From assembly GCF_043641665.1 (NCBI RefSeq), contig NC_092192.1, positions 17,634,658-17,698,657 on the forward strand: DNA of 64,000 nt. Reading direction: 5' to 3'. Below the pieces are notes generated by a model. That model was not told where the DNA came from and did not search any database. It worked only from the letters and a program-made list of their open reading frames with translations. The position numbers and the translations under genes are program-made. Positions within the stretch are counted from its first letter, which is position 1. Every line of letters begins with the position of its first letter. Source of the DNA: Enoplosus armatus. Lineage: Eukaryota; Chordata; Actinopteri; Centrarchiformes; Enoplosidae. Shown here piece after piece: positions 14,360-29,200 of this stretch.

Positions 14360-17300
14360 AATGCAAATGTTTCATAAGCAGACTGCTTATTTTCTGCTAA
14401 ACAATGTTAAGTATTTACACAAAGGGACTCAAATGAGCCTCTGATTGAAGATAGAATCAGTGCCCGAGCAACCCATCACAGAGCCTCTCAATCCCACATA
14501 TGCATGATTAATACATCAAACAACATCAATTCTCCTTCCTCTTCCACTTGTCAATGAGCACACACACGCACATGCACGCCTACATACACAGTACACAGAC
14601 AAACCCACACACATGCGCACACACCCCCGCACTCACACACAGACACAATGTACCCAAATCCTTACAGGACTGCGCATGAACACACAGGCACTGCCCCCTC
14701 CATCATGGTTAATACATCAAACAGCATTAGCTTCCTGGATTCCTGAAGCTTAGACAGACACGGTTCTGACAGCCCATGATTCCTCACTGGCTGCCTCCCC
14801 CTCCAGCTTCCCCACTTTCTTTATTCCCTATGAAGTCTGTTTGGGTGGTTACAGAACATGCTGCCAAAATAGATTCACTTACATATTACCTTTGCTTTTT
14901 GTAAGCTTGTATAATGTCATGTTAGAAAGCCATCTCTACAATAAGATGACACTGCCGAGGAGCTTTAGAGGCTTGGGAGACGTAACAATAATAACCGCAA
15001 GCCCTGATCAACAAACTCTTTATTTCATAAGATTTCCATATTCTTCTGACATCAGCCGGTATTTATAACCATGTATATCCAAGAGTTACTTTAATGCCAT
15101 CGGTTCATGTAAATAAAATGGAGTTCCAGATCAGCGTAAAACCAACAGGCCATCATATGCATTCAAATCTAACCTTTACAATTCAAATATGTTTTTTCCC
15201 CATTTTTTTTGGTCAGTCCTACTGTAACATCAATGAATACTCACGAATGAAGAGAGCAGGTGGTCTATTGGACCATGGTCTAATAAAACGGTCATTCATT
15301 AGTATATCTTTAGCATAAAGTGCCCTGTAATTACCGTGAGAGGCCTGTGTCCTTACAGTGTAATCCTGCATATGATCTCCATTTGATTTTTACGGTGCTT
15401 TCAGCAGGATATTGATTTGAACTTGATTTTAGAGATGCAGGCTGTTATCTTTCTATAAATTAGTAAACCAGAATCTTTGCCGTTGCTGCAATAAACGTCA
15501 ACCACAAAGGAAGTATTAGTGGTAGCATACCTCCCCTAATACTATCGACAAACTGTCCATTTTCTGTGATGCTTTCAGCCTCAAATGAATAAACATGCTG
15601 TTCCCTCCAGTCTCCATCTGTTTTCATTTCACTGTGTACTACCACAAACACTATAGCAGGCCTAAAATCGCAATTCAAAGCCCAGTATTTACCTTTTTCT
15701 ATACAAACTACACCATGCTGTTATCTGTAAACTGATGCGGTATCTTTTGTTATCTCATCTTTTTTTTTTTAGAACTAACAAGTGATTTAAGAGGCAGTAA
15801 AGACAGATACAGCACTGATATTTTTCCACAATACGTCCATTGGCTTAAAGTACAAACGTTAAGGCACTTAGCAGATTGCCTCATGATTTTGAATGGTATC
15901 CAAGGAGTATAGCTCCTCAATAAATACAAAAACAAAGTGAAAGGAGGTTGTGTGTGTGTGTTATGGATAGCCTACTGAGCTGCTGATAGTGTAGCTTAAG
16001 TGCAGAGAGACTCACATGTGGTCTGCTATACTGCAAATCCTCAAAAAGAGGATAAAGAGGCTTTAAAATCACATTTACAGCACAGGAGCAGAATCCCGCT
16101 GATAAATACAGATCATGGTATTTGACCCTGTCCATCAGCACATTGAAAGGCTCATGGCTTCTACACTATAGAGTCACAAACCAGCCTTTGTCACTAACAG
16201 ATACAGGGCAACACTTCAATAACTCTAAATAATAGCAGCAGACTGGGGGCATGTCAACTATGACTCCTCAGTTTTCCACAATTCTGCTCAGTTGTTTGAC
16301 CTTTTATTTGGTCTACTACATGAAAAACATGATCTTGATTTTAACTCTCGGACTTGTCTTTGAGAGAGCCACAATGCAGAGCCTGTTGTAAAAAATGTTG
16401 TATGTCACACAGATTGATTTGTTCCTGCATAACATTCAACAACAACCTTAAATGTCAATACTGATCACCATCTGCCAAACATTTTCAGTACTACCTGAAT
16501 GGAATTAACTTCACTAGATTACAGGGATCCAATGGCAGCAGGAGTATGGATCTTGCTCCTCTGGCCATGGATGTATTGTTATTGCTGAAACCAATAACCT
16601 ACAGTATATTCCTACGACATTCCTAAGGTAATATGAAACCTGTGACCTTTAGTAGCCCAATGTGTCCCAATGGGCTTTTTAGTTATTAATAAAAACAACT
16701 GTGTGATTAGCAGTGTCTTTGCACAGAAACATAACCTGCAGTTTAATAATATCTGGCAGAAGATTTTATATTTATTGCTATTTATCCCTATACAGAGGGC
16801 TCAAAGGGTATAGCTGTTTATGAATTCATAGTTCTGTTTTCTTGGAGAGAAAACACTCTCAAAGCTGTAATGAATTTAATTAATGGATATGGAAGGGATT
16901 TTTAAGGGTGAGTTTGTGTTTTATCAGCCTTGAAGTTTCATTGATTGGAAATATTTTATTGTCCCGACAATCTAACGGGAAGAAAGACAGTGGATTTGTT
17001 CCTCTGTCTACCCGTTCATCATGCACATTAATTGATTTGATATGGACAGAACAGCAGGAAATAATGCATGTCATAAAGCATTTTCAAAATAAAATTATCC
17101 TGCCTGAATACATGGCATACTTTCCAAATCTTTGCATTTACATATAACATTCTGTATGCAGGGACACAGCTCCTAACTGCTGCAGCTCTATGAGTTCATA
17201 TCATACAGATCCACATTAGCTTGTCAGAGGGGAATTAAATAATTAAACTGGATGGGAAAACATCATACATGAGCTGACATCTCATGTTTATTTATTTTTT

Positions 17301-20300
17301 TATGGGACACACAGCAAAGAACATTCATTGAAAAGAATAATGTTACACACTGTAGCATTTATAGTTTGCAACTCTTGTCCCTAGATTGACTTTTATATAT
17401 ATCTGTACAAAACAAATAAAAATGAAAGTACCAGAAAAGGAAATTTGCCTGATCACGCCTCAGAAACAGTTTCACATTAGCTTTAAAATGCTCCCTGGTA
17501 TGAGCCTTTTTGAGATCTGTAGTAAGGAGTTCCACATTTACCCCGAGAATAAAGAAAATTCCCAGACTAACTGAGCCAAAAACCCTGAGAGGTTTCACCA
17601 CGCCACTGAGCACACAGAGCAGATATATAAACATTTAAAGATACAGTAAGTTTTACAAAGTCAACAAAGATGTTGCGCTTAATGTCTCGAGAACATGGGA
17701 ACAGCGTCTAAGTATGAGACCTGCTGACTACTGATTGTCTTAAAAGTCTTGATTATAGTAGAAGATGCTTGAAACGATTAACACCAAATTAAAAGCCAGA
17801 AAAATCAATGAATGCATAAAACTACTGTTAACATAAAAGTGATGAATAGAGTCTAAATGTAGTTAAGTTAGCTTACGCAACCACGGTCACCATTTCTGTG
17901 TCTCTAAATGAGAATCTGACATAAGAACAAGATATTTTACTTCAGAAACCTGTTTTGCAGATTGTCCTTTCACAGCCAACCCCTGGGTGAAAAGCCTGTC
18001 TGCAGGTCTCTTGCTTACGTGTTAGATATGAGTTTTCAAACAATGGTGCTATAGATTGCAGAAGCTGCCACAATGGTATACAGCATGATACATCTGCTAC
18101 TTATAGAAAACGTCAGCTACACAGACATTAAAGCTACTTTCTCCTTATTTTAAATTTAAACTGATTTACTGCAGCTGAAATTCAAACACTGTGGATCATC
18201 AGATAGGCCTGGGTTGATAACCGTGTTATTTGATGGAGATAATGAACAACCACTCTAGGAATTCAGCCGTGTTTTCTTCCTTCAGACATTAGAGGCATAT
18301 GAGAAAAAATAGCTCTATTTCCCTGGTGGCATTTTAGTGACATTTTGATGTGAAGCGTCTCTGGTGAGTTGGGCAGAAATCTAGTATATACACTATGTTC
18401 AAATAAAAAATCTTCTGTGCTTGATAACTTGCATCATCTATCTCAGATCGATCGCTGAAGCCAAAATCCAGACGTCCACCCTGAATCAATAAGACAAAAT
18501 TAAATGTGGGTTCTTTACCTAATCTTCATAACATTTCTCTCACAACTAAAACAGTGTTTTCACGTTGTGCTGGTAGCTAACGGTGCTCCTGGCCTGATGG
18601 AAGCAGTGGCAGGGAGGTTAAGTTTTACAGTAAATACAGTCATGGCAGGTTTTCACGAGTGTTGGAGGAGGTTTGTCATGCTTTTCCCCTTTCCAAAACT
18701 GAATGAGAACAGACCTGGATGACTCATTGGCACTACAGTAGTAGGTTCCTGCTTTATTTATGAGAGCTGGAGGTTTTCTCCTGCGTGTCTCCTAGGCCCA
18801 GTGATTCATGAATGGACTAGACAGCCTGAGCCTGCAATTGTGGAGGTGCATGGGGAGCAGTGGATATTGAGGATTAATTTCTTTCGTGTCAGACTGTTAT
18901 TCCCAGCCCCCATCAAATCCATCTCTTTCTTGCTCTCTACAATGACTTTCCCATTTCTTAGTTTAATAGTGTGAAGCACAATTATTTGTCTACTGCCTGA
19001 TAAATGGTCTGAATATTACGATAGAGCAACCCTCTGATATACTGTAGTATATATTATGTTGTTGTTGGTGGTAATGATTTAGACACCACCAGTCAAATTC
19101 TGGCTTGTTTTTTTAAGCACATATAGGGTTTCATTACTTGCATAGTGGACCAAGGCAGAAACAGTGGGCCTATTATTCTGCAGAGTGATGCAATCGAAGG
19201 CTCAATGAGTGAACGAAACAGTATATCTGGCGGTGCCAAAACTGCAGCTAAGCTGAGTTATGTCCTGGCTCTAGCTGGATCTGGACATTTTACTTGCTCA
19301 CTGACTAAGCTGCATTGTCCTGGTGATCACGCCCACTCGTTTGATTGGCTTAAGTGACAAAAATCATGCCACATCCTGTCACAGTTGGACGTGATAGACA
19401 GTTAACTTGAAATGTAGCGCGTGTCTCCTGTTTCAGTGACACAGTAGGTGTCCAGAGGAATCTTTGAAATAGATGAATATGTCCTGGTTTCAACAGTGTG
19501 TGTCCCCAGATATTCAGTTTTGGCAGATTGTTAAATATTCCTTTCTATGTAATGTTCCTTCTGCATCCTGACCCACAAAAATCAAACCATAAAACAAACA
19601 GCTCTAACCCCATGTGGGGTTATTTCTGCAGCTGTTGATGGTTGCTCAGTTGCTGACATGCCAGTCAATCACAACAGAAATAGTTTGAACCATCCTCACG
19701 ACATTGATTCCGAAGCAACTCCTGCTGTCTGACAGGAGAGATTGCTGACATTTTGCATTTCACCTCACCAAAGACAAATTGTTCAATAAAGAGTCCTATC
19801 TAGAAGTACTTTATCTTTGGCTCATACTTAGGCAACTTATGATATTCAGGAACAGAAACGACAAGGGTTCTGTTCTATATCTCTGTTGCAAATTGGTGGA
19901 ATTGTAACCCATTTTGAAGTAAATCTGTCATACACAGAAATACAACTTCATGATTGCTTTGGTTTGCAATTTTCTACAGTAATACATGCAGGTATATACA
20001 GTATGCTGGACTCAGCCAATGAGACCTACCAGTACAAAAGATTTCTAAAGGGCCAAAATAGTATTTGCAGTAACTATAAAAGAAGCAAGTGGTGTAGACT
20101 TCAAAGGACTGATGACACTATTTTCTACTGGCCCACTCACTGTTGTTATTAGACAGCTGCCTGGTGTTAATTTGATTTATAAAGAACAAGATGTATTGAA
20201 CTTAGCAATTGCTAAGGGTTGTACACAATGACTGCAGTGAAGCTCTACGCACACCCACAAAAACCCATTTTGTGCCCCAGTGTAGCTTTGATCAGTGAGA

Positions 20301-22924
20301 AAACAGATGCAGATCTGCACACATCCTTTACATTCTAATCCCATTTTGTGGTATAAGCTGTTCTCTCATAGTTCTCATAGACCAACAGTCATTGTCACAG
20401 TCAGTCATATCTTGCTATTTTTGACATATCATGAGTCTATCTCAGATTTCAGCAGATCAAGGTTGTTCACCTCTGCTTCACATTATTCCTGGAAAAAAAT
20501 TATTTCACAACGCTAGGATTTGAAGCTCAGTTATGAAATTAAGTATTCAAGCTTCCTGACACACCTCCTTGGCACTGTTAATATTACAAAATAAGCTACT
20601 GGCTTGCAAGAAACTGGAGTTAACAACCCTCAAAACAACGCATTATGAGCCTCTTTTCTTATATTATCATGGTGAAAATGGACTGGTGTGTAAAATGTTC
20701 AAAAAATAACACCATAAGGAAGAGCTCTGAAATGCAATATTACTTCCAAACTATTATTTCTTTTAGTAGATATTATCATTATGGTTAGTGATTGGTAGCT
20801 ATGATGCAGAATATAATGGCACAAGACTAGCATTTTATATGATAACAACATTTATTTTTGCTACTTTTTAAATAGCCTTGAACACATAAAGTACTAAATA
20901 TGATAATATGCTGATGATGAAGAGAAGAAGGGCATCGGTTTGGGCAAAGGTTTTGACTTTGTAGTTATAACTCTACATTATACAGTATTGTAGTTCCCAA
21001 ATCATAGCCTCAGACATGGAGGAACTACTGTAGCTCTGCTAAAATGAATGTCAGATTAGCCAAGTATCTTTAAAAAAGATTTTTCATTCAAGATAACTCC
21101 CACTGGAAAGAATAAGAACGGCTTTCCTCAGTCTGCAGTCAGACCTAACTAAATAGCCAGGAGGGTTATGATGAGAACATAACCAACAGGACTCGGATAG
21201 CCCTGGAGCTAACAGTGGGTTTATCATAAGATAAATATTAGAAGAAAGAGATGGAATAATTCCAAGCAGCTTGATGGCAGAAAAACAACATGACCCAAGC
21301 ACTCTTTCTCATCATGACATCTTCTTCTCTACAGCCAAGCGAATAATAAGACAGAATCTCCTTCCCTCTTCTTTCCATGTCTCACTCTCTTGCCCTGGTG
21401 CTCCGTCACTCACTGTCTGCGGTCTGCTGGGTGTAAGAGCATGTCTGACACATTTCCATTAGTGGGGAGACTATTCAATTACCATAGCTCAAGATATTTA
21501 AACCTTGCCAATTACTGAACATCTCCCCTTTAAATTATGCATACACTGAGCTGATAAGGTTGTGTGTAGTGATTTCTCCTTTTGACACGTTGCAGGGTGT
21601 TCTGCTGTGCTTCTTCAAAATGAGAGGAAGCATGCATATTTGTTTAATTCACACATCCATCTATTTTACAATTATATTGAACATCTGTAGCCTGTATAAG
21701 TGTTGTGGCCTAAAACTTGTAGTCAACACCAGAAAGTGTTTTTTTTTTTCTGTGTGAAAAGTGTGAGGATGGTCAAATTTGCAAGGGTTTACAATATGCA
21801 GTACATGTTTTTGGGCGGTAAACTGCTGATTTCGCAGTGGGCCTTGTGATCACAAAATTGCTAACGCGTGGTAGTTTTCTCTTAAACAAGTAGTAATCAT
21901 TGGTTATAATTTTTTTTTTTTATGCCAAATCCAGTTGACAAATTGTGTTTGCTCTCTAAGAGCATCTGATCTCTTCCCTCGTATCCTAGCAACCCCCTCC
22001 ATTTCAAACGATACAGTAACGTTCACACATCCTCCTACTCGGCAATCCCACATACCTCTCCCTGCCCTCTGTCTCTGCACCTGACCCAATCCCCAGGTGA
22101 GCAGCTACCTCCAATCTCCTACTAGACTTTTTCTTCACCTTCACCCCAGCCCCCTCATTGTTGCGCCTTTTTTCTGCAGAGACACATACATAAAATCATA
22201 AACACAAACCTCAGTGCTCCTCTGCTTTTCTTTCTTTCTTCTTTAACTGTGCTCGATATAAAGACTATATACAGCTGCCATTCACTGCTCTCAAGTAGAG
22301 ACATTCCTGCTTTAAAAATGCATTCCTTTCTGTCATACTTACATACAGAAATGAGCAATGCATGCAAACAATTAGTTACGGAAGCCCTTCAATGCCATAA
22401 ACCCCTTTTGCTTTTTAAACAGTTGCTTATTACTTACAGTGAGACATTTGAGACAACTCTGTTGCTATGTCTGAATATTTGTATATGCTTAAAATGTTGA
22501 AATGAGTGTTATCTATTATTTTCCTACCTACCTATAGCCTGCCATGTATCAACCTTCCTTCCAAAAAGAAGTCACATTTCTGTTCGGCCACACATATAAT
22601 ATAGCCTATGAGTCTTGAATAAAACTGTTTCAAGAATTAAAACATATGAAGTAAATGTATAATTTCATCAATTGGACTTATTATACTCATGCTAATTATA
22701 GATGTACTGAGAAGATTTAAATCAAAAAAGCACTGAAATAGATTTCCTCAATAATGCAAGTATACAATTAATGGGTACTCAGACAAAAGCTTAGTTAGAT
22801 TACATCCCTTTGTCTCCACAAAGAGTGTTGATACAGCAGGCACTCAGCTCTCAGCAATGGGAAGTGGTGACATCAAATCCGGGAATGAGATGCTTCCTCC
22901 AGACTTCCAAACTGAGCTGTTACT

Positions 22925-23125
22925 AACATACTATTCATACTAGTCTCTGTATGCAGTGTGTTCCAACTGCATAGTATGTAGATTTTGTGCACACGAGAAA
23001 TACCCAGATGTATACTAGATTAGCATGTGAGTATGTGACATGAGCTTACTGGACATACTCAACTGCCCCAAAATGCATTGCGTCTCTTCAGACTGTGCAA
23101 TGGCAGCAAAGTAATGAATGACGGA
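22925..23125. mobile_element. fish-type non-autonomous repeat (TAGTATGTAG family)
   Basis: Contains CATACTATTCATACTAG, GTATGCAGTGTGTTCCAACT, GCATAGTATGTAGATT and AATGCATTGCGTCTC. This combination (a TAGTATG-rich start, a phrase of the type gttcgaactgcatactatgtag, and a TGCATTG core) recurs in many fish genomes as a short repeat with no coding capacity. Class and ends are not determined. Confidence 0.45.
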
Positions 23126-23173
23126 GAGTGAACATGAAACAGACGCTATTCAGGACCCAGGACATTAAAGTAC

Positions 23174-23345
23174 AGTTAAAGGGTAATTCCAGTATTTTTA
23201 AATCTGAGCCCTATTTTTTAACACATTTTGGGGGTCTAAATGACTAAAAGTTACCAAAGGATTTGAATTGGTCCAGTAGATTGCCTCAGCCGGCAGCTGC
23301 GAATGGACTGCAATAGCTGCAATGTAATGCAACATACTGTCCTAT
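23174..23345 (+). repeat. dispersed percomorph-type repeat (AAAGGGTAATTCCAGTAT family)
   Basis: Starts TTAAAGGGTAATTCCAGTAT and continues with a CTGAGCCCTATTTT segment, GGTCTAAATGACTAAAAG, GAATTGGTCCAGTAGATTG and CAGCCGGCAGC. These are the consecutive landmarks of a repeat I recognise from many percomorph fish. Non-coding; likely a non-autonomous transposon fragment. Confidence 0.5.
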
Positions 23346-25422
23346 AGCCAAAAGAAAAAAAGGGAGATCACCTTCCAGGTAATTCTTTCTTGATCCATGT
23401 GTTTCTGTTAGATCCTTACATCTCCAGAAGCTACAGTATAAGCTTTGACCTAACTGCTGAAAACATTACAGAAACCCTCAATTATCAGAGAAAAAGCCAA
23501 GCCCAAGGAAGTACAGCAATCAGTCCTGAAATGCTCAAGGTAAGGGAACAATTAAGACAAGAATCCTTTGCCAGCTTCTTTACATCAAGGAAAGGCTTAA
23601 TACCAAAACTGTAAAAACTGGGGGGCATCATACTGATGTCGCCTAACCTCTGATCTTATCCTGGAGAAAATGACATACCAAATCATCATTTTGATAAGAA
23701 GAAAGGGCTGATTTCAGGGAAGGGAAAAACTAAGCAGATGCCATTTTTGCATTGAATCAAATACTGTCACAAACCCCCAAATCACATCATTTTCATAGAC
23801 TCTCTCAAATATATTGCCGTGGTATGGGACTCTTGACATAACAGCAAATGTCATCAAGATGTAGATTAGACGTGTCAAAGAGTCTGCAATGGGGTTGTGG
23901 CATATTATCAAATACATGTCAAATTTAAACTGAATGTGTGAGGTGCATTCTCTTTCCCAACATATTCAATCATCACTATTGTGACTGGCAGGAGAAAAAG
24001 TCTTTAATGTCGGAGATGCAGGACAAAGACGAACACACGCAAAGATTAAGAGTGTGCTTATTTTGTCACCCTGCTCTTCACTGGACATTGTGATAAACAA
24101 ATTAATGTCTCACTGCAAACTCATAAATCTCCTCAAATGATTGGCGAAGATCAAGGACTTTCATGGAACTGTGTCTCCAAGAAAGCAGAAACATTGAAGC
24201 CAACGGCAACGATATTCTCTTGTGAAAACCTTATGTCTTTCATAGGAATGAAGAAAACGAACTCTGTTATGCGTTATTACTTGTGAAATGAAGGAAATTA
24301 ATTGAATTATATTCAAGTCATAAGGGTAATTGTTTCTGAGTCAATGACTGTTTCCGACAGCGAGGCAGACAAGCTGAAACACACAAACAAGCTCCCAGCT
24401 GGAGAGATATACGCACAAATTCACAGAATCAAGCTAATTGCAAATGGCTATAATCAAATATATACCCCAACAGTATTAAAAACACGCTGAGCTCCAACTA
24501 TCTCTGCGCTTTTATCAGATAGATTTTTATCTAAACCATAAACCAAAAGAAATAATCCTGACCCCATTATCACAACCAGACATCTTGTACACCTGTGCAA
24601 AGTTGACATTTTGGCTTAACTGGATATAAATACATGCAGAACAAAAAAGGAACAGTTATTATTATAACCTTAGCTTTTCCCTTGAGGGTATAAAATATAC
24701 AGTTTACAATGCTGAGCCAAGGGCACAGCTCACATAAGGAAACTTTCCTCAATTTAAGATCACTCGTCACTGAGGTGTCACACGGAGTACTTACAGGTGC
24801 AGTATTTCCCTTCTTCAAAAAAACATGGTTCACATTTATAATCTTTGGTGAGGTACAATGTTATGCCACAAGGAGGGCAGGTTCACAGTTACAAGCACAG
24901 CTGTACTGTTCTAAAATGCAACCAAGTCGCTTCTCAGTTCAAAGCAAAGTCCTGATATGAGACACCCAGTGCTCAGCTACAAACAATAATCCATAAGCTT
25001 ACAGAAATGTACACAGAGTTAGGATCAAAAACACAGTGTTAAATGCACAGAGAACACAAGATCAAAGGCACAGGCTTTATGGAGGGCTTTAGTCAAATGT
25101 AAGGCTTATCACACACTTGCAGAACATTGATTTAATACATATGCTTATCAAGCACATACAGGAACATTATTAAATGCATAGACTCTTTCTAACATATTCT
25201 TGGGTTGGGGCTTTCTCAAACAGACCCCGAAATGTTCAGGTTTCTGACATATTGTGTTTGCGCTTATCCATCTCAGCAGACTGTCTGCCACCCAGTTAAC
25301 AAGGTGGAAGTAGTCAAAGGAAGCACACAACGGAGAGAGGATATAAGGAGCTTCCGTCAGATAACAAATGCGGTTCTTGACATAGAGCATATCACCTGTG
25401 CAAATCAAGTAATCATGGATCT

Positions 25423-25433
25423 GGGGGGGGGGG
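25423..25433. repeat. G11 homopolymer
   Basis: An uninterrupted run of 11 G. A similar G7TG6 run lies at 4527-4540. Confidence 0.9.
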
Positions 25434-26008
25434 TTATTCACCACTAGCTCAAAATAAGATTACTGACTTCATTTCCCAGGTAAGCATTTCTGGCTTCAAC
25501 AAGTCACACGGGGAGAACGGCAAAACTCCTAGAGGTGGCGGAACCTTTCAATAACTTTTTGTAATCATCAAAGCTCTGAAACTGCCCCTGGTGGGGAACT
25601 GCAACTTAACACCTGATGATGATACCTTCAAGCCTTCAGCAGAACTACTGTTTGGTCGAAGTGCAGTCAACATGAACACTCACACAAGTGTAGTTGGTGA
25701 AATGAGGACCTGAGTGTCTGTCTTACGCGTCAGTTTTGTTTTTCCTGACGCTACATGTCTCAATGTTCAATCTCTTTTTGGGGGTATAGGGCTATGTCTT
25801 TGTGTACATGGCATTTTTCTAAGGTGCAATGAGGGTTTTCTCTCACCTGCACCTGTTTGCACTTTAGTGAACCATGTCTTGCATTGGGAAGAGAGGCACA
25901 GTAGAGATGTGCCACTGGCCATCCAGAGGTATCAAGTTTCAATTGATCTAGTGCCTGAAGCGTCATAGCATTTTTTTTTGACAATTTGCCTTCTTTTGAC
26001 AGTTAGTG

Positions 26009-26110
26009 TAGAGATAGACAGGAAATATGGGGAGGGAGAGAGACATGCAACAATGATCTGATCTGGTCAGGAGTCAAACCATGGACATTATGTGGTAGAC
26101 ATAACCAGCA
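26009..26110 (-). mobile_element. tRNA-like SINE remnant
   Basis: On the plus strand GACAGGAAATATGGGGAG, then AGACATGCAACAA, then GTCAGGAGTCAAACC. This matches the layout of a widespread fish repeat (gacaggaaa..ggggagag..gacatgcaacaaaggg..ggtcggactcgaaccc). Read on the minus strand, GGTTTGACTCC is a decayed RNA polymerase III B box. It is heavily diverged, and both ends are approximate. Confidence 0.5.
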
Positions 26111-26267
26111 GTCATGTTTGTTCATATTGTGTTGGCCCAGTTTCAGACTGCTGCTACTGGAAACAATAATTAAAGGGAAATATCAGCCCTTGCAAACATA
26201 TAAAGGCTTATTGTGTTGCTAATTTGGTTATTTACGTAATTGTTCAATTATAAAACATGTACTGGTA

Positions 26268-26285
26268 CAGTACTGTACAGTACTG
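26268..26285. repeat. perfect 18-bp palindrome
   Basis: CAGTACTGTACAGTACTG equals its own reverse complement and does not extend further. No function is suggested by its surroundings. Confidence 0.8.
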
Positions 26286-29200
26286 CATTTATAGATGTAG
26301 CTCATTTAACCAGAGAGTGGCCTACAGTACATTTCTCTACATTACATTCACCCACACACATAAGCATTCATGCATTGGTGCTGCAGCTGCCATGCAAGGT
26401 GTTGACCTGTTCTACCACCTGAGCTGCTGTCATACTACATACGAGTGTATCTTTACTCATGAAAAAACTGGTGACTGCCAGCTTTCAGTATGTCCAGAAA
26501 TGTGAATTCAACTCAAAAGGACACATCATCTGCCTTTGGCAGCATATTCTGACTGTTGTGTATGTGCCCTTGGAACTCTGCTTGTTTTATAAGACAACGA
26601 TAGCTGAAGGTGGTCCCGACTCGCCATTCCATTACAAAACTGTCAGTACGTCATCATGGGAGAGCACTTTTAAAGGGAATAAAGGAGATAGTATGATTGG
26701 CTTTGTTACAGTTGTTACAGCCCCTAAATAACCCTTACAACATATTATGTATTAAAATTGTTTCACCCTAATCCAACACGACTTACATGTGCACAGCAGT
26801 GCTGCATGCCCCAAGCCACAAAAATATCAAAGCCACACTGCGTCCTTGACTACACTATGTTTTGCGCACCTTGACTCACGTAATTAGCACCCATGGTCTC
26901 TTTTTGACCAGCCACCTATAAAGCTGAGCAGTTAAAATAAGATAAATTATAATATAAATAATTGTGATCCAAGAAAACATGTTTTGAGACTAGTTTTCTG
27001 AAAGGCTTCTACATGCTATCAGATTATATAATCTACTACATGGTGCCTTGCTCACTTCTCTCAAATCATATACTGTCCAACAGCTCCTGCTTGTACATTT
27101 ACATATATACATATAAAGTATATTGACAAATTCCATCGTCATGTCAAGGGGCCATATTACCTTACTTTAGCTTCTACATGCTGATGCGACACCTGCAAGA
27201 AGGGGAAATAGCATTTTAAGGCCAATGCCTGCTTCTTTTCCTTTTGATTAATGGGTTAGTTAATTAAATTGTAACTTGGTCTTGCTCCAGTACAATGCCT
27301 CTGGAATGTCTCTGAGAAAGACAGAGCACTTTTTCAATGAAGCATCATTTATTGGACATTAGTCAATTAAGGATATATAAGTGTATATTTGGTCTTTCAA
27401 GGTTAAAGGATTATGCATATTTAAGTAAAAAAAAGAGCATCAATTATGTTTCTGTCTTCACCTCACCAGATATCTATTCCGTTTCTAAGGGCTCTGGGGA
27501 TACTTTAATGGTAAGGGACTAGCTCCCATTGTGAGCCTATGGTACGCAAAAACAGAAAGTAAACGCTGCCTGAGAGGCAGAGTTCAGGGTAAGACAGTCC
27601 CACAAACATGCTGCACTAGATGAGAAAGAAAAGTAAACTTCTTAATAGTAACATAATACAAACTCTTTATGCTGGCAGACACTGTATCAAACATATTACT
27701 TGACAGCAAAATATGCCAAATATGTAATAAAAATATTGTCAGTCAACAAAATCTGTCGAATGTAATTTAACACTGGACAAGACTGAACGCAACGTGCCAA
27801 AGGTACTGTCTGAATGTTAAGCTTATTAGCAAACTGATCCTTGATTGTGGTATAATCATTTTTAGTGTCTAAAGTAGGTTTTAAACACTAAAATGTATTT
27901 CTGTTCAATTCCCCTCATGAATGGCACAGGCTTAAAGAGACTTTTTTTTTGCAGCACATTATAAAAGGAGCAAAAAACTGCTGCTGTAGCAAGCTGTTTT
28001 GTGGTAGAATTTATTTCTCCCGGTGAGTCTCCATTTAACTTGAATTTTGGGAATGTAGGGTGCCTTGTGATTCTGAATACATTGCTGGAGTTCTGAAGTT
28101 AAAAACAGTAACAGCATGCTTACCGTGCTAACCACTTGACAGACACACACAGATACACAGACAATAAACACATACGCTTGAAATGTGAGGAGAATCTCAG
28201 TTTGACAATATGAGATGCATGTTTCTATGATTATAACGGAAGTATTCACAAATGTATCTTTCAGTACGCAACAGTGACTGCAGCTGCAGTGGATGCATAT
28301 TGTCTGAACTGAAGTGGAAGCTGGACAATCGTCCTACTGTAGCATGCCCTGGAGCTCAAACTGTGCAGCCATGGAAATATCGATGTGGTGGGCAAAAGAA
28401 GCCTTAGATGCAAACCCACTCCAGCTGTGCCCACCGAACCTCCCAACAGCTGGAACCCAACACTCGAACCTTGGCTGGCCTGTTTCATTACCAATCTGCT
28501 GCTGTATGAGACCATTTGTGAATGCATGAATTATAAATTACTACAAAAAAAAAGAAACACAACATCCAAAAAAGGGGTTTGAACACTGAAAACTCTGTCT
28601 TTGGTTTATGAACTAAGAGAATGCTACAGATGCATTTATCAAAGAAACAGCGAGCGATGCTATGATCTGATCATACCACTGTGATCAGGGCACTTTTTTC
28701 ATGCTCAAATGTAAAGTGCAACTGTGAGCAGGACTTCAAAGGGGGAAAAAGAGCATTTCACCATTATGGTGGCTGGCTAACTCTAATTAGATTGAACTAC
28801 TGTACCGAACCTGCGGTAACAAAGGGGATATTATAGTTAGACATGCAAATGGACAAGTGAAAGTTACTGATCCTCTTTCTTTTGAAAAGGGGGTGACAAA
28901 CTGACTCCACAATACAGACTGTAGCTAAAGTCAGTGTAAGTGGGGAAACTGTAGAGGTTTTTTATTGGAGCCATATCCCAACTGGAGCGCCTAAGGGAGA
29001 GCTTTTAAAAAGGCCCACATCCAAAACATGAGCCAGATGTGTGCAAACCCATGATAACTGTAAATAAATAAATGTGCAGATGTGTTACAAAAAGTGGAAG
29101 TAAGTGGAGGAATGTTTCATGTTCTTCATAGGTTAAACGAACAGTTTAAAATGAGCTTACCCTACTTCTGTTGTGCAAACATATTTGTATAATTTCTTTA

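Larger units (their letters stand above)
5320..22924. other. non-coding sequence, no gene seen
   Basis: About 17.6 kb of AT-rich DNA with microsatellites (7776, 12125, 14323), purine-rich patches (7000-7180, 7900-8030) and one dispersed repeat copy (11195). The longest open frames (94-135 codons) are low-complexity or random in composition and show no family motifs. I looked for the missing pcdh1 CM3 exons on the minus strand by eye and did not find them. Confidence 0.55.
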
